A stretch of DNA of 54,781 nt, from positions 1-54,781 of the forward strand of contig CALRGQ010000003.1 of the NCBI GenBank assembly GCA_943357915.1, given 5' to 3'. The notes below the pieces were generated by a model. The model did not search any database. It saw only the letters and a list, made by a program, of their open reading frames with translations, and was not told the DNA's origin. The stretch comes from Candidatus Peribacteria bacterium (lineage in GTDB: Bacteria > Patescibacteriota > Gracilibacteria > Peribacterales > Peribacteraceae). The position numbers and the translations under genes are program-made. This document shows, in pieces, positions 18,064 through 26,125 of this stretch (positions are counted from its first letter, which is position 1; each line of letters begins with the position of its first letter).

Positions 18064-18302
18064 TTCGCAGCATCCTGATCGCTCCGGGGGTTCATGACAT
18101 GCTACAGCGGCATCGTCTCCTCCGGCAATTCGAAAGAGCAGTACATAAAATCAAGCGGGGAGAGAACGCTGGAGTGGATCTGAAGAAGCGGACGCCCCAT
18201 ACCCTCGGTATCTGGCAGTTCCGCATCACGCAAAAGTACCGTGCGTTTGCAAAAAGAGAGGGCGATACGCTTACCGTCTTCGTGATCGACAACCATCAAT
18301 AA
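18060..18302 (+). CDS. RelE/ParE-superfamily toxin
   Basis: 80 residues, short but in range for the family. The C-terminal half (LGIWQFRITQKYRAFAKREGDTLTVFVIDNHQ) matches the beta-sheet core of RelE-type ribosome-dependent mRNA interferases, with conserved Arg/Lys and a terminal aromatic/His position. It is coupled to the antitoxin by a 4-nt overlap. An mRNA interferase is more likely than a ParE gyrase poison given the RelB-like partner, but this is not certain. Confidence 0.8.
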   Translation: MIRSILIAPGVHDMLQRHRLLRQFERAVHKIKRGENAGVDLKKRTPHTLGIWQFRITQKYRAFAKREGDTLTVFVIDNHQ

Positions 18303-18361
18303 GGTCTGATAACTTCGGGGTGCGCGGAAAGATTCGTGGCGCTATTCGTACTGTGCCCCTA

Positions 18362-19069
18362 TCACCCGAGTGTGAAAGGACTGAAATTCGTCTCGCGGTC
18401 GTAGTAGTCCTCGTGCTCAGCGTTCTTCAGAAATCCGGTGACAGCATACGTTACGGGCGTGAACAGAATCTCAATCGCCACTTTGAAGATGTAATTAGCA
18501 ACGATAAGACTCATCGCGATCTCCCACGGGAAGACTCCAAGCGCGCAGGCGATGAGCGTGAACACAACCGTATCAAAGCCTTGGCCCACAAGCGTCGAAC
18601 CGATCGTACGCATCCAAAGGCGCTTTCCAGACATCTTCACCTTCATCTTCGCAAGCAAATAGGAGTTACTGAATTCACCAAAGAAATATGCAACGAGACT
18701 CGCCACAATAATCCCGCCTGTAGCAACTCCGCCCAGGATAGCTCCGTACGCGTCATCTCCTGCGTACTGTAACCACTGCGCTTCGCCCGGCATTTTTCCG
18801 ATAAGAAACAGACACGCGCTCATGAGTAGTGCGGATGCAAATCCAGTCCAGATCACACGTCTGCTTTTTGCGTATCCGTAGACCTCCGTGAGAATGTCAC
18901 TAAAGATGTAACTGAGAGGAAACAGAAGCGTTCCAGCATCAAAACTGAGCCTGAGCCCATAAAGAGATACTCCCCAATCGACGATCTTCGCAGACGATGC
19001 GATGTTACTGATAAGAAGGACTGCGACGAACGCAGCCATGACGAAGTCAAAATATTTATGAGGGCGCAT
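18362..19069 (-). CDS. yhhQ: Queuosine precursor transporter (YhhQ/VUT family)
   Basis: 235 residues from the ATG at 19069 (MRPHKYFDFVMAAFVAVLLISNIASSAKIVD). A longer frame upstream would overlap the next gene. Six hydrophobic segments and the family signatures FDAGTLLFPLSYIFSDILTEVYGY, VAYFFGEFSNSYLLAKMK and GSTLVGQGFDTVVFTLIA are present. The family imports preQ0/preQ1 (or queuine) for tRNA modification. A tgt gene lies about 9.9 kb away in this window, consistent with salvage rather than de novo queuosine synthesis. Confidence 0.88.
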   Translation of the reverse strand: MRPHKYFDFVMAAFVAVLLISNIASSAKIVDWGVSLYGLRLSFDAGTLLFPLSYIFSDILTEVYGYAKSRRVIWTGFASALLMSACLFLIGKMPGEAQWLQYAGDDAYGAILGGVATGGIIVASLVAYFFGEFSNSYLLAKMKVKMSGKRLWMRTIGSTLVGQGFDTVVFTLIACALGVFPWEIAMSLIVANYIFKVAIEILFTPVTYAVTGFLKNAEHEDYYDRETNFSPFTLG

Positions 19070-19085
19070 GGATGAGAAGAGAAGC

Positions 19086-19427
19086 TCAGAGATAGAACCA
19101 GAAAAACACAATAAAGAATAGCGGAGCTGTGAGAAGCCCAGGCACATATTTCTTTTCAACTCCCGCCCACACGACATGCTGCACGCCGTTTGCGAACATC
19201 AGGTAATTGAAAAATGCCATCCATGTTTCCCGCGCAGGAAATGATGGCGCAAGTAGAACAAAGAACCAGAATGCCTGGAAACAAATTTCCCAAAACAAGA
19301 AAATCCAAAATGGCATCTTCACTGCGTACCATCGCTTGTGAAATCCCATCGATAACTCTTCGATCGAATGTAAGCACTGAACCGCTAATAGTGCCTTGAA
19401 TGCCGATGCAATCAATATTAGTTCCAT
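19086..19427 (-). CDS. HXXEE-type membrane protein
   Basis: 113 residues from the ATG at 19427; a GTG is four codons upstream. Four hydrophobic segments. HSIEE (HxxEE) lies near the N-terminus and GVQHVVWA in the third segment, the paired motifs of the HXXEE family. The family has no established function; the His and Glu pairs suggest metal binding. It lies 16 nt upstream of yhhQ on the same strand and is probably co-transcribed. Confidence 0.7.
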   Translation of the reverse strand: MELILIASAFKALLAVQCLHSIEELSMGFHKRWYAVKMPFWIFLFWEICFQAFWFFVLLAPSFPARETWMAFFNYLMFANGVQHVVWAGVEKKYVPGLLTAPLFFIVFFWFYL

Positions 19428-19444
19428 AGAAATGGCCACAACAA

Positions 19445-19468
19445 GGTTTTCGATTCAAATGGTCGGGA
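19445..19468 (-). repeat. Copy of the tRNA-Pro 3' end (att-like direct repeat, distal)
   Basis: 24 bp identical to 19878-19901, which covers the last bases of tRNA-Pro, its CCA and the following 15 bp. The copies are in direct orientation with starts 433 bp apart. This resembles an attL/attR pair left by tRNA-targeted integration. Confidence 0.7.
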
Positions 19469-19475
19469 GGGTTCT

Positions 19476-19865
19476 CTATGGCATTCCACCAGCATTGCTG
19501 AAGAAATAAAAAGAAAATATCCAAAGAGCAAGTAGAAGAATTATCAGAGTAGTTTCGATCGAAATAATCATCCGCGTCTGCTTCCTGCCTGTTATATAAA
19601 AAAAGAACCCAAATAGCACAGGGTAGAAAAGATGAACGAAGGTCATCCCGAGCAAGGTATACAAATTTCCATAATTAGGAATAATTCGAAAAAGAACGAA
19701 GACTCCTAAGATGGGATATATGATTACACGAGCCGGAAAACTTATGAATGCGGGAAAATCGATAGATTCAAACACAACAAGTAACAAGAAAACAAACATT
19801 GAAAGAACACATCCCCAAATAACACCACGGGTCGTCCTACCAATCCTCTTTGGAAGATACTGCAT
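19476..19865 (-). CDS. Membrane protein carried between tRNA-Pro repeats
   Basis: 129 residues with a basic N-terminus (MQYLPKRIGRTTRG) and four hydrophobic segments at about 15-33, 41-60, 68-92 and 100-122. No family recognised. It is the only gene between the two 24-bp copies of the tRNA-Pro 3' end. The region is AT-rich compared with its surroundings, consistent with acquired DNA. No integrase is present. Confidence 0.6.
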   Translation of the reverse strand: MQYLPKRIGRTTRGVIWGCVLSMFVFLLLVVFESIDFPAFISFPARVIIYPILGVFVLFRIIPNYGNLYTLLGMTFVHLFYPVLFGFFFYITGRKQTRMIISIETTLIILLLALWIFSFYFFSNAGGMP

Positions 19866-19877
19866 AGCGTGAGAGAT

Positions 19878-19901
19878 GGTTTTCGATTCAAATGGTCGGG
19901 A
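19878..19901 (-). repeat. att-like direct repeat at the tRNA-Pro 3' end (proximal)
   Basis: The tRNA-side copy of the 24-bp repeat found at 19445-19468. It includes the 3' acceptor bases and CCA. Confidence 0.7.
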
Positions 19902-19968
19902 CGGCGGGGCTCGAACTCGCGGCCTCCTGGTCCCAAACCAGGCGCTCTACCAACTGAGCTACGTCCCG
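19893..19968 (-). tRNA. tRNA-Pro (anticodon TGG), CCA encoded
   Basis: Reads as a full cloverleaf on the minus strand: acceptor CGGGACG paired with CGTCCCG, D-arm AGCTCAGTTGGTAGAGC, anticodon stem CCTGG/CCAGG around a TTTGGGA loop (anticodon TGG), T-arm with GTTCGAGCC, discriminator A, then CCA. TACTAT lies 9 nt upstream of the mature 5' end, so the transcript would begin almost at the mature end. Confidence 0.96.
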
Positions 19969-19999
19969 AACGGAGGCATAGTACGCATAAAAAGGTAAA

Positions 20000-20029
20000 A
20001 CTACCAGAGGTAGTATCATCGCGTATACT
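20000..20029 (+). promoter_or_regulatory. Leaderless promoter with inverted repeat, upstream of GNAT gene
   Basis: TATACT at 20024-20029 is followed by 7 nt and the ATG. A perfect inverted repeat ACTACC-AGA-GGTAGT (20000-20014) covers the expected -35 position and also lies upstream of the divergent tRNA-Pro promoter. It could be an operator, but this is inference. Confidence 0.4.
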
Positions 20030-20036
20030 TACTACC

Positions 20037-20501
20037 ATGAAAACATTTGTCCCAGACTATTTCTCCGTCCCTACTGTCCTTGAAACAACGTCATTTCGCC
20101 TGCGTCCGCTCGGGATTCGCGATGTCGTCAAAGATTACGATGCAGTAATGACAAGCGTTGAGCACCTACAGAAACACATTCCACCTGAGGTCTTCCATGG
20201 GGTCTGGCCATCTCCAACAATGACAATGGACGATGATCTTGCCGATCTCGGTTGGCATCAGGTCGAATTCAAAAATCGCACATCGTTCACCTATACGGTG
20301 ATGAATCTGGCAGAAACTCAGTGCCTAGGCTGCGTGTACATCTTCCCACCACGCTTCACAGATGCAGACGCAGAAGTATTCTTATGGGTCAGGAAAAGTG
20401 AGTTTGACCGTGGACTGGACAGTATTTTGTTTGAAACTGTGAAACTATGGATGAAAAGTGCATGGCCATTCAAGAAAGTAGCGTTTCCTTTTAGGAAATA
20501 G
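20037..20501 (+). CDS. GNAT-family N-acetyltransferase
   Basis: 154 residues from the ATG at 20037. It opens with LETTSFRLRPLGIRDVVKDYDAVMTS, the first strand and helix of RimJ-like GNAT enzymes, continues with TYTVMNLAETQCLGCVYIFPP and VFLWVRKSEFDRGLDSILFETVKLWM, and ends WPFKKVAFPFRK, a common GNAT ending (WPF..V.YPGR). The usual Q/RxxGxG/A acetyl-CoA loop is not obvious in FDRGLDSIL, so the call rests on overall pattern. Substrate unknown. Confidence 0.7.
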   Translation: MKTFVPDYFSVPTVLETTSFRLRPLGIRDVVKDYDAVMTSVEHLQKHIPPEVFHGVWPSPTMTMDDDLADLGWHQVEFKNRTSFTYTVMNLAETQCLGCVYIFPPRFTDADAEVFLWVRKSEFDRGLDSILFETVKLWMKSAWPFKKVAFPFRK

Positions 20502-20649
20502 CGTAAGAAAACAGGCTTAACGTCGTACATACAACCCTACCCCTTCTCGGTGCGTCTTCCCAGAGACCGATCACTGTGCCTTCTGGATCTGAGACATAGG
20601 CATAGAAGCCCATGCCCATCATATTGATTTTTGGCTCGGAAAGGGACAA
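20491..20649 (-). pseudogene. Remnant of a VOC (glyoxalase-superfamily) gene
   Basis: A 52-codon minus-strand frame without a proper start reads EPKINMMGMGFYAYVSDPEG then TVIGLWEDA, the typical last strands of a VOC-family protein (GMGxFAxxxDPEGNxxGLWE). A TGA lies immediately upstream and no N-terminal part is found nearby. Residues after LWEDA are read-through into the end of the GNAT gene. This is a decayed or truncated gene, squeezed between two plus-strand genes. Confidence 0.65.
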
Positions 20650-20692
20650 TCAATTGTATGTATCAGTCAAAGAACGTGCGATAATGAAAACG

Positions 20693-21763
20693 ATGAGTAC
20701 TGCATTTTTTGCACGCATAATATCTACGGCATGCCTGATTCTCACGCCTGCATTCGCATCAGCACAGGTTCTGATTACTCCTCTCTCAGTAGATTCATCC
20801 GCACCCGTAGAACAGGCACTGCAAGAGAATAAAGGCTACGCGTCGACAAGTATTGAAGGCCAAGGTAGCAAGCTCAGGCTTACATATCAGGCGTCTGAAC
20901 CCGTGACGATCTACATGGTTCCACTGTCCGCCGAGGAGCACTTTGTCCCGACTGACTTTCTGATGCTGACGCTTCCAGCGACAGATGGAGGCAGCGCAGA
21001 GATTGATCTCACAGTGTCGCCTGGCTGGACGCCCAAAACAACAAAATGGCTTTTGCATTTGATGACCAAGACCGAAGATACAAACGCGGGGTTTTCAGCA
21101 GTAGAATTTCTGCCTGCCTCGACGTTCACAATTATGAATACAGCCTTCTGGCATTTCTTCAAACAAGAACCATATACGCCAAGTAGTTATCACGCACTTC
21201 GGGGCTACCGCGTACTCTCACGTGATGTAACGATGATCATCGGATTTCTTGTACTGCTTGCAAGTATTCTGACGATTATTTTCGCAAAGAAAGGCACCAA
21301 GCTCATGGCACTGGTCATCGTATTATTCACGTTTCAGGCACTTTATGGCCTTCGGTTCGGGTTTGATTTATTACGATTTTCCTCAGAACATCTGACTGGC
21401 TACGCCAACGGAATGTACGATGAAGCCGGTTCTGTCTATCAGATCGCACCTTCGCTGCGTTCACTCGTTGTTCAAGACAAAAAGAGTGAGGCAGAGACAA
21501 CGGTATTCGTCTGTCGCAGTGGCACGAATTACAAAGAGAAAATTCTGCGCTACTTTTCCTATCCTATCCGAATATCGTCTGATGCATCACTCACCGCTTC
21601 TGCAGATTACGCACTTGTGATGAATTCACGAGACTGGAACGTACAAACAGTTAGTGAGAATGGCGTAAATAAGCAGTTTTTGCAGTGCGCTGACCTGAAG
21701 CTCGAAGCAACGCAGATCGCAACGTTTCCTGATGGTTCCATTCTTTTCTCACTCGTCCGATGA
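20693..21763 (+). CDS. Signal-peptide membrane protein paired with a GT-C enzyme
   Basis: 356 residues from the ATG at 20693 (GATAAT ends 7 nt upstream); ATGs at 20684 and 20612 are in frame. A signal peptide (MSTAFFARIISTACLILTPAFASAQ) leads into a beta-sandwich-like extracytoplasmic domain. Two transmembrane helices (IIGFLVLLASILTIIFA and LMALVIVLFTFQALYGL) follow, then a C-terminal domain. The 4-nt overlap with the glycosyltransferase gene implies translational coupling, so the two likely work together in envelope glycosylation. Family not recognised. Confidence 0.7.
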   Translation: MSTAFFARIISTACLILTPAFASAQVLITPLSVDSSAPVEQALQENKGYASTSIEGQGSKLRLTYQASEPVTIYMVPLSAEEHFVPTDFLMLTLPATDGGSAEIDLTVSPGWTPKTTKWLLHLMTKTEDTNAGFSAVEFLPASTFTIMNTAFWHFFKQEPYTPSSYHALRGYRVLSRDVTMIIGFLVLLASILTIIFAKKGTKLMALVIVLFTFQALYGLRFGFDLLRFSSEHLTGYANGMYDEAGSVYQIAPSLRSLVVQDKKSEAETTVFVCRSGTNYKEKILRYFSYPIRISSDASLTASADYALVMNSRDWNVQTVSENGVNKQFLQCADLKLEATQIATFPDGSILFSLVR

Positions 21764-23139
21764 TGCAGTCTTTCCTCCCCTTCCTCCAGATATTTCTGAT
21801 ACTTCTTATTGAAGGCACGGCACTTGCACTCTTGCTACTGCCAATCTCAACGATGTCACTCGCGATTGCACTCGGTTTACCGCTGAGCGCACTCACAAAC
21901 GTACTGCTTGTATTTCTGTACACCGTTACAGGCGTTCCACTAACACTGATAAGTATCACGATGGGACATCTGGCAATTCTTGGCGCATTGATACTTTTGA
22001 TCTATCTGCGTCCGCAATTTCTGATGGATTTGGAACGACCCGTGAAAGAACCAAAGAAACGCCTGAGTACAGTTCAGAAATCGATCATCATCGCATCGCT
22101 CCTGATCATCGTCATGAACGCAGGTTACAGCTTCGTCCATGCAATTCTGCTGCCTACCGTGCAGTACGACAGTGCTACGAATTGGACCATGCGCTCAGAA
22201 ATTTCATTTGTTGATCATCACATTGCTTTTGATGCAGACGAAAGCCGTGGCATGGCAAAACCACAGTATCCGTTTCTGTTTCACGCACTCCAGATCACAG
22301 CGAATCAGGGGCAAGAACGTTGGTTGGATACAGCCGCAAATGGAATACTGTACCTGCTCAGCATCGCAACATTTGGTGCAGTGTTTCTGATGATCCGAAA
22401 ACTTCACGATAGTGTCCACTCGGTTGCAACTCTTGCGACGATCATAAGCATTCCCTTGCTTGGGTTACATCTGGCACAAGGCTACGGGGACCTGAATCTT
22501 CTACAGTATTTTTTGCTGTCACTTTGCTGCCTCGGCATGTGGATCGAAAGTACTCATGCGCGAAGACACCGCTGGCTGATGCTATCTGGGATTTTTGTTG
22601 CAGCATCCGTGTGGACCAAATCAGAAGGATCAGTCTTTGGTCTTTTGCCCTGGCTGCTCACCGTCAGTCTGATCTGCGGCAGAAACAAACAGACCTGGAA
22701 AGAGGCAATTCCGGCGATTATCGTTACCTTCGCACTCTCAGTCCCCTGGCCTATCTTCGCGTGGCTTCAGGGACTGTCACTCACGCCGCATAGCTCGGAC
22801 ACGATGCTACAACTGCATCTGGAAGGCGTGAAAGAAGCGCTGATCGGTCTTTTCGGCCGTGGATCGTTCGGCCTCACGTGGTACGCACTGATGGTTCTGG
22901 TTCCGGTTTTTCTGTATGGCGGCTGGAAGCATCACCCAGCTGTGAAACGACCGCAATTGCCACTGTTACTCTGGGGAAGCGTCATGTTTCTTGAATTTTT
23001 GTTTATTTATCTCGCAACGCCAAACGTACGGTTTCTTCTGAACGCCGAATCGTTTTATCGTCAAATGATGATTCCGGCTGCGATGCTCATACTCGCCTGT
23101 TCACTCTGCATAAAGCCAAAAGCTGAAAAACACTTGTGA
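21760..23139 (+). CDS. GT-C fold integral membrane glycosyltransferase
   Basis: 459 residues with about 11 predicted transmembrane helices. The first periplasmic loop after helix 3 carries PTVQYDSATNWTMRSEISFVDHH and ESRGMAKPQYPFLFHALQ, the layout of PMT/ArnT-like GT-C enzymes, in which an acidic residue in this loop is catalytic. These enzymes use polyprenyl-phosphate sugars to modify proteins or glycans outside the cytoplasm. It is coupled to the preceding membrane protein gene. The stop codon lies inside a tandem heptamer repeat. Confidence 0.75.
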   Translation: MMQSFLPFLQIFLILLIEGTALALLLLPISTMSLAIALGLPLSALTNVLLVFLYTVTGVPLTLISITMGHLAILGALILLIYLRPQFLMDLERPVKEPKKRLSTVQKSIIIASLLIIVMNAGYSFVHAILLPTVQYDSATNWTMRSEISFVDHHIAFDADESRGMAKPQYPFLFHALQITANQGQERWLDTAANGILYLLSIATFGAVFLMIRKLHDSVHSVATLATIISIPLLGLHLAQGYGDLNLLQYFLLSLCCLGMWIESTHARRHRWLMLSGIFVAASVWTKSEGSVFGLLPWLLTVSLICGRNKQTWKEAIPAIIVTFALSVPWPIFAWLQGLSLTPHSSDTMLQLHLEGVKEALIGLFGRGSFGLTWYALMVLVPVFLYGGWKHHPAVKRPQLPLLLWGSVMFLEFLFIYLATPNVRFLLNAESFYRQMMIPAAMLILACSLCIKPKAEKHL

Positions 23140-23163
23140 CTTGTGACTTGTGACTTGTGACTT
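23132..23163. repeat. Tandem heptamer repeat at a stop codon
   Basis: ACTTGTG repeated four times plus ACTT. The TGA stop of the GT-C gene is inside the first unit, and the convergent gene ends 9 bp beyond. Confidence 0.85.
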
Positions 23164-23171
23164 TTTATGGC

Positions 23172-23552
23172 TCACTGAAGAAAGTCATACTTTCCTCGCG
23201 GTGCAGTCCTCCGTGCGTAGTCTGCTTGCTGATACTCGTTACCGGTTTTGAGCTTATCCATCTCAGCTTTCTTGATCTGATCTTCTTTATCCCACTTCAC
23301 TTTATTCGCGCACCAATTGCCAAACCGTTGGGCGGTGAACACAAGCTTACCTTTGCTCATACACCAGTCGATGCAACGGTCCACTTCAGCAGTCATGCCC
23401 TGTACCCGTCCGTAGTAACGATGAATCGTTAGGTAAAAATGCTGTGGCTCGCATTTCTGACATTTTAAGCCAACTAGCTTGCAAGCATCTTTGGAATGCT
23501 CCGACAGCTTATCTGCCAGATCAATCTGTGTACTTGTCAGTTCTATCGGCAT
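23172..23552 (-). CDS. Hypothetical Cys/Trp-containing protein, possible DNA-binding C-domain
   Basis: 126 residues from the ATG at 23552 (MPIELTSTQIDLADKLSEHSKDACKLVGLKC), chosen because TACTAT lies 9 nt upstream and longer starts overlap recG. It has CxxC (CQKC) near residue 35. The segment CIDWCMSKGKLVFTAQRFGNWCANK resembles the C-terminal helical motif of phage replication/DnaD-like proteins (W..KG....F.NW), followed by a charged tail. The replication link is a weak inference; no other phage gene is nearby. Confidence 0.6.
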   Translation of the reverse strand: MPIELTSTQIDLADKLSEHSKDACKLVGLKCQKCEPQHFYLTIHRYYGRVQGMTAEVDRCIDWCMSKGKLVFTAQRFGNWCANKVKWDKEDQIKKAEMDKLKTGNEYQQADYARRTAPRGKYDFLQ

Positions 23553-23592
23553 GATGGTTTTATAGTAGCAAACCGGCCGTCCAGTACAAGAA

Positions 23593-25680
23593 TTAGTGCA
23601 TCTGAGTTGCGGCTGGCATGGACTCATGAGAGGTCATCCCCAACATCTTCATCGCAGCCTTTCTCGCTCTCAGCACCAGATCAACGTTTAAGAGACTGCC
23701 AAACCGGAATTCGGGAATACCGCTCTGTCGCGTTCCAAAGAGCTCGCCTGGGCCACGTAATTTCAAATCAATTTCAGCCAACATGAATCCGGAGTCATTA
23801 TTTTCCATTGCTTTCAAGCGTTCTGACCGAGCTTGTTCCGGAGTCGTTGTGAACAAGAAGCAGTAACTCTGGTCATCGCTTCGGCCGACACGACCCCGAA
23901 ACTGATGCAACTGCGAGAGGCCAAAACGTTCTGCGCCCTCGATGACAATGATCGTACTGTTCGGTACATCGATGCCAACTTCGATTACCGACGTCGACAC
24001 AAGAATATCGAACTCTCGGTCTTTAAATTTCTGCATAATCCCAGTCTTCTCATCACCGGTCATGCGGCCGTGCAACTTTGCGATGCGCCGATGGGGAAAC
24101 GATGCCTTTAGTCGTGCCTCTTCTGCTTCCACGTTTTTAACCTCTGACAAGCTTTCTTCTTTCGATTCGTCTATCAATGGACAAATAACGAAGATTTGCC
24201 GACCACTGGCAATCTGAGTATCGATAAACAGTTCGACTGTTTTGCGTCCAGAAGGAGCCACGACTTTTGTGCTGATCGGTTTGCGTTGACCCGGCTTTTC
24301 CATAAGAACAGACAGATCATGATCCCCATAGGCCGTGAGTGCGAGCGTGCGTGGAATAGGCGTTGCGGTCATCGAGAGAAAATGAGGATTCCCCTTCTCC
24401 TTGAGCCGTGCTCGCTGATTCACTCCAAAACGATGTTGTTCATCAACGATTGCTAGCTTTAAATCTTTAAACTGCACTTTGTCCTCGATCAACGCATGCG
24501 TGCCAATAACCAGATCGATAAGACCCTGCGCGAGCCGGCGACGAATATCATCAGCTTCAGCTTGAGGGACTGACCCCGTCAGAAGCGCTACAACTGGCTG
24601 CGGCATGGACTTGAGATGATCAGCCTTAATCCCCTTCTCGCTATATTTTCCACTCTGAATATAGCTGTGCATCGTGATCAGTAAGCGCGAAACAGTTGCT
24701 GCATGTTGGCGTGCAAGTACCTCAGTCGGAACCATGAGTGCACACTGGCCACGACGTGCCAAGACTCCAGCAATGACAGCGACAGCAACTAATGTTTTTC
24801 CGGAACCAACATCGCCTTCTAACAAGCGCGACATCGGCTGGTCTTTTTCCATGTCTAAGAGAATTTCATAAATCGCAGTGCGTTGTCCGACAGTCGGCGT
24901 AAAGTTCAGTGATGCAAAAAATGCTTTGATCAGCTCAGCGTCGACCGGAATCCGAATTCGGTCCTGCCTGTCGCCCTGCCACGCTTTTTTCCGTTCAAGC
25001 GCGTCCATCTGCACCGCAAACATTTCTTCAAAGGCCATACGACTTTTGGCTTCTTCCAGCCGTTCTGGCGTGGTTGGAATGTGTAATTCCTGAATCGTCG
25101 CTGAGCGGGACAGAAGTTTCTCAGCTTTGATGACGTCTTCTGGCAAAGTTTCTGGAAAGTCCGCTATGACAGTCTGCACGAGCGCAATTTTTTCACGCAA
25201 CCAACGGCTTGAAATGCTTTCGGTCTGTGCATACACCGCCACGATCCGCCCAGCATGCAGTGGCGTCGCTCGTGATCCATCTTCAAACTGCGGACTCTGG
25301 ATTTTCAATTTGTATCCAGCCTCCTGCACTTTACCGGTAAGCGTCACTGCCTGGCCTTCTTTCAGCATGCGCATAATGTGTGGCTGATTGAACCATACGA
25401 CATCCGCCGTTTCCCCCGCTTCATCAACAAACTGCCCCTGCACCAAAACTTTTTTTGATCTGGTTCGTACCAACTTTAACTTTCTGATTGTCCCCCGCAG
25501 TGTCGATTTTTCATCGAGCGGCGCATCGATCAAATTCGTTACCTGGCTCAGGTCCTCATGCGTCCGAGGCAAATACAGTAGCAAGTCCTGGACTGTCTTG
25601 ATGCCCATAGATTCAAGCGCATCGATAAACAATTGCGTGGTTTTGAGCAACGCCGGCGTGAGAGAATCACGAAGATCCAT
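23593..25680 (-). CDS. recG: ATP-dependent DNA helicase RecG
   Basis: 695 residues from the ATG at 25680 (MDLRDSLTPALLKTTQLF), supported by TACAAT 9 nt upstream; the frame opens further up without family similarity. The N-terminal wedge/OB domain carries YLPRTHEDLS. The helicase core has LLEGDVGSGKT (Walker A), VVDEQHRFG-like DEQHRFGV (motif II), MTATPIPRTLALTAYGD (motif III), STSVIEVGIDVPN and QLHQFRGRVGRSDDQSYC (motifs V-VI), then the C-terminal RecG tail GELFGTRQSGIPEFR. It reverses stalled forks and processes branched DNA. Complete. Confidence 0.95.
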   Translation of the reverse strand: MDLRDSLTPALLKTTQLFIDALESMGIKTVQDLLLYLPRTHEDLSQVTNLIDAPLDEKSTLRGTIRKLKLVRTRSKKVLVQGQFVDEAGETADVVWFNQPHIMRMLKEGQAVTLTGKVQEAGYKLKIQSPQFEDGSRATPLHAGRIVAVYAQTESISSRWLREKIALVQTVIADFPETLPEDVIKAEKLLSRSATIQELHIPTTPERLEEAKSRMAFEEMFAVQMDALERKKAWQGDRQDRIRIPVDAELIKAFFASLNFTPTVGQRTAIYEILLDMEKDQPMSRLLEGDVGSGKTLVAVAVIAGVLARRGQCALMVPTEVLARQHAATVSRLLITMHSYIQSGKYSEKGIKADHLKSMPQPVVALLTGSVPQAEADDIRRRLAQGLIDLVIGTHALIEDKVQFKDLKLAIVDEQHRFGVNQRARLKEKGNPHFLSMTATPIPRTLALTAYGDHDLSVLMEKPGQRKPISTKVVAPSGRKTVELFIDTQIASGRQIFVICPLIDESKEESLSEVKNVEAEEARLKASFPHRRIAKLHGRMTGDEKTGIMQKFKDREFDILVSTSVIEVGIDVPNSTIIVIEGAERFGLSQLHQFRGRVGRSDDQSYCFLFTTTPEQARSERLKAMENNDSGFMLAEIDLKLRGPGELFGTRQSGIPEFRFGSLLNVDLVLRARKAAMKMLGMTSHESMPAATQMH

Positions 25681-25738
25681 GAGGGTATGATTGTACACCT
25701 CATCGCTTTCCGACCCTAAAAGTGCTACTATGTCCCAT

Positions 25739-26125
25739 ATGGCCGACTTCGCACAAACAATGGCAAACGCAGGGAATCTCTCTGAAGAAGCACAAGTGAA
25801 AGCCGGTGCTCCGATGACTGGCGATATGGAGCAGGAGCATAAGGAATTCGTACAGACGATCTCACGGATGCTGGAGAGCGGAGAGATCGACATTACGAAG
25901 CCCGAGACATTTCTTAATAAACCGATCTATGAACAGTTCGAGCCTGAGTGGAAGACCAAAACAGATCTTGCACTGATCAACATCGCAACCTTGCTTGGCC
26001 ACATCTATGACTTCTACAAGTCAAAACAGACGCCTGATTCTTGCCCGCAGCTCGCAAATATGATCGAAGAGCTATGGCAGATGAAAATGCGTATAGAAGA
26101 GCATGGCGACGTGTTCAAATTTTAA
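25739..26125 (+). CDS. Conserved-looking hypothetical acidic protein
   Basis: 128 residues from the ATG at 25739. TACTAT (25726-25731) precedes it by exactly 7 nt, while ATG 25730 overlaps the -10. Soluble, mostly helical and acidic (MADFAQTMANAGNLSEEAQVK, EQEHKEFVQTISRMLESGEIDITKPETFLN). It ends with helices that could pack as a small bundle. No family recognised. Divergent from recG; its stop overlaps the stop region of the convergent miaA by 11 bp. Confidence 0.7.
   Translation: MADFAQTMANAGNLSEEAQVKAGAPMTGDMEQEHKEFVQTISRMLESGEIDITKPETFLNKPIYEQFEPEWKTKTDLALINIATLLGHIYDFYKSKQTPDSCPQLANMIEELWQMKMRIEEHGDVFKF

Noticed and set aside
18320-18772. 150-codon plus-strand frame antisense to yhhQ
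   Set aside because: It mirrors a clear transporter gene; its composition (Arg/His-rich) is typical of antisense shadow.
23172-23552. Phage replication gene marking a prophage
   Set aside because: Only a weak motif resemblance; no phage structural, integrase or lysis genes nearby.
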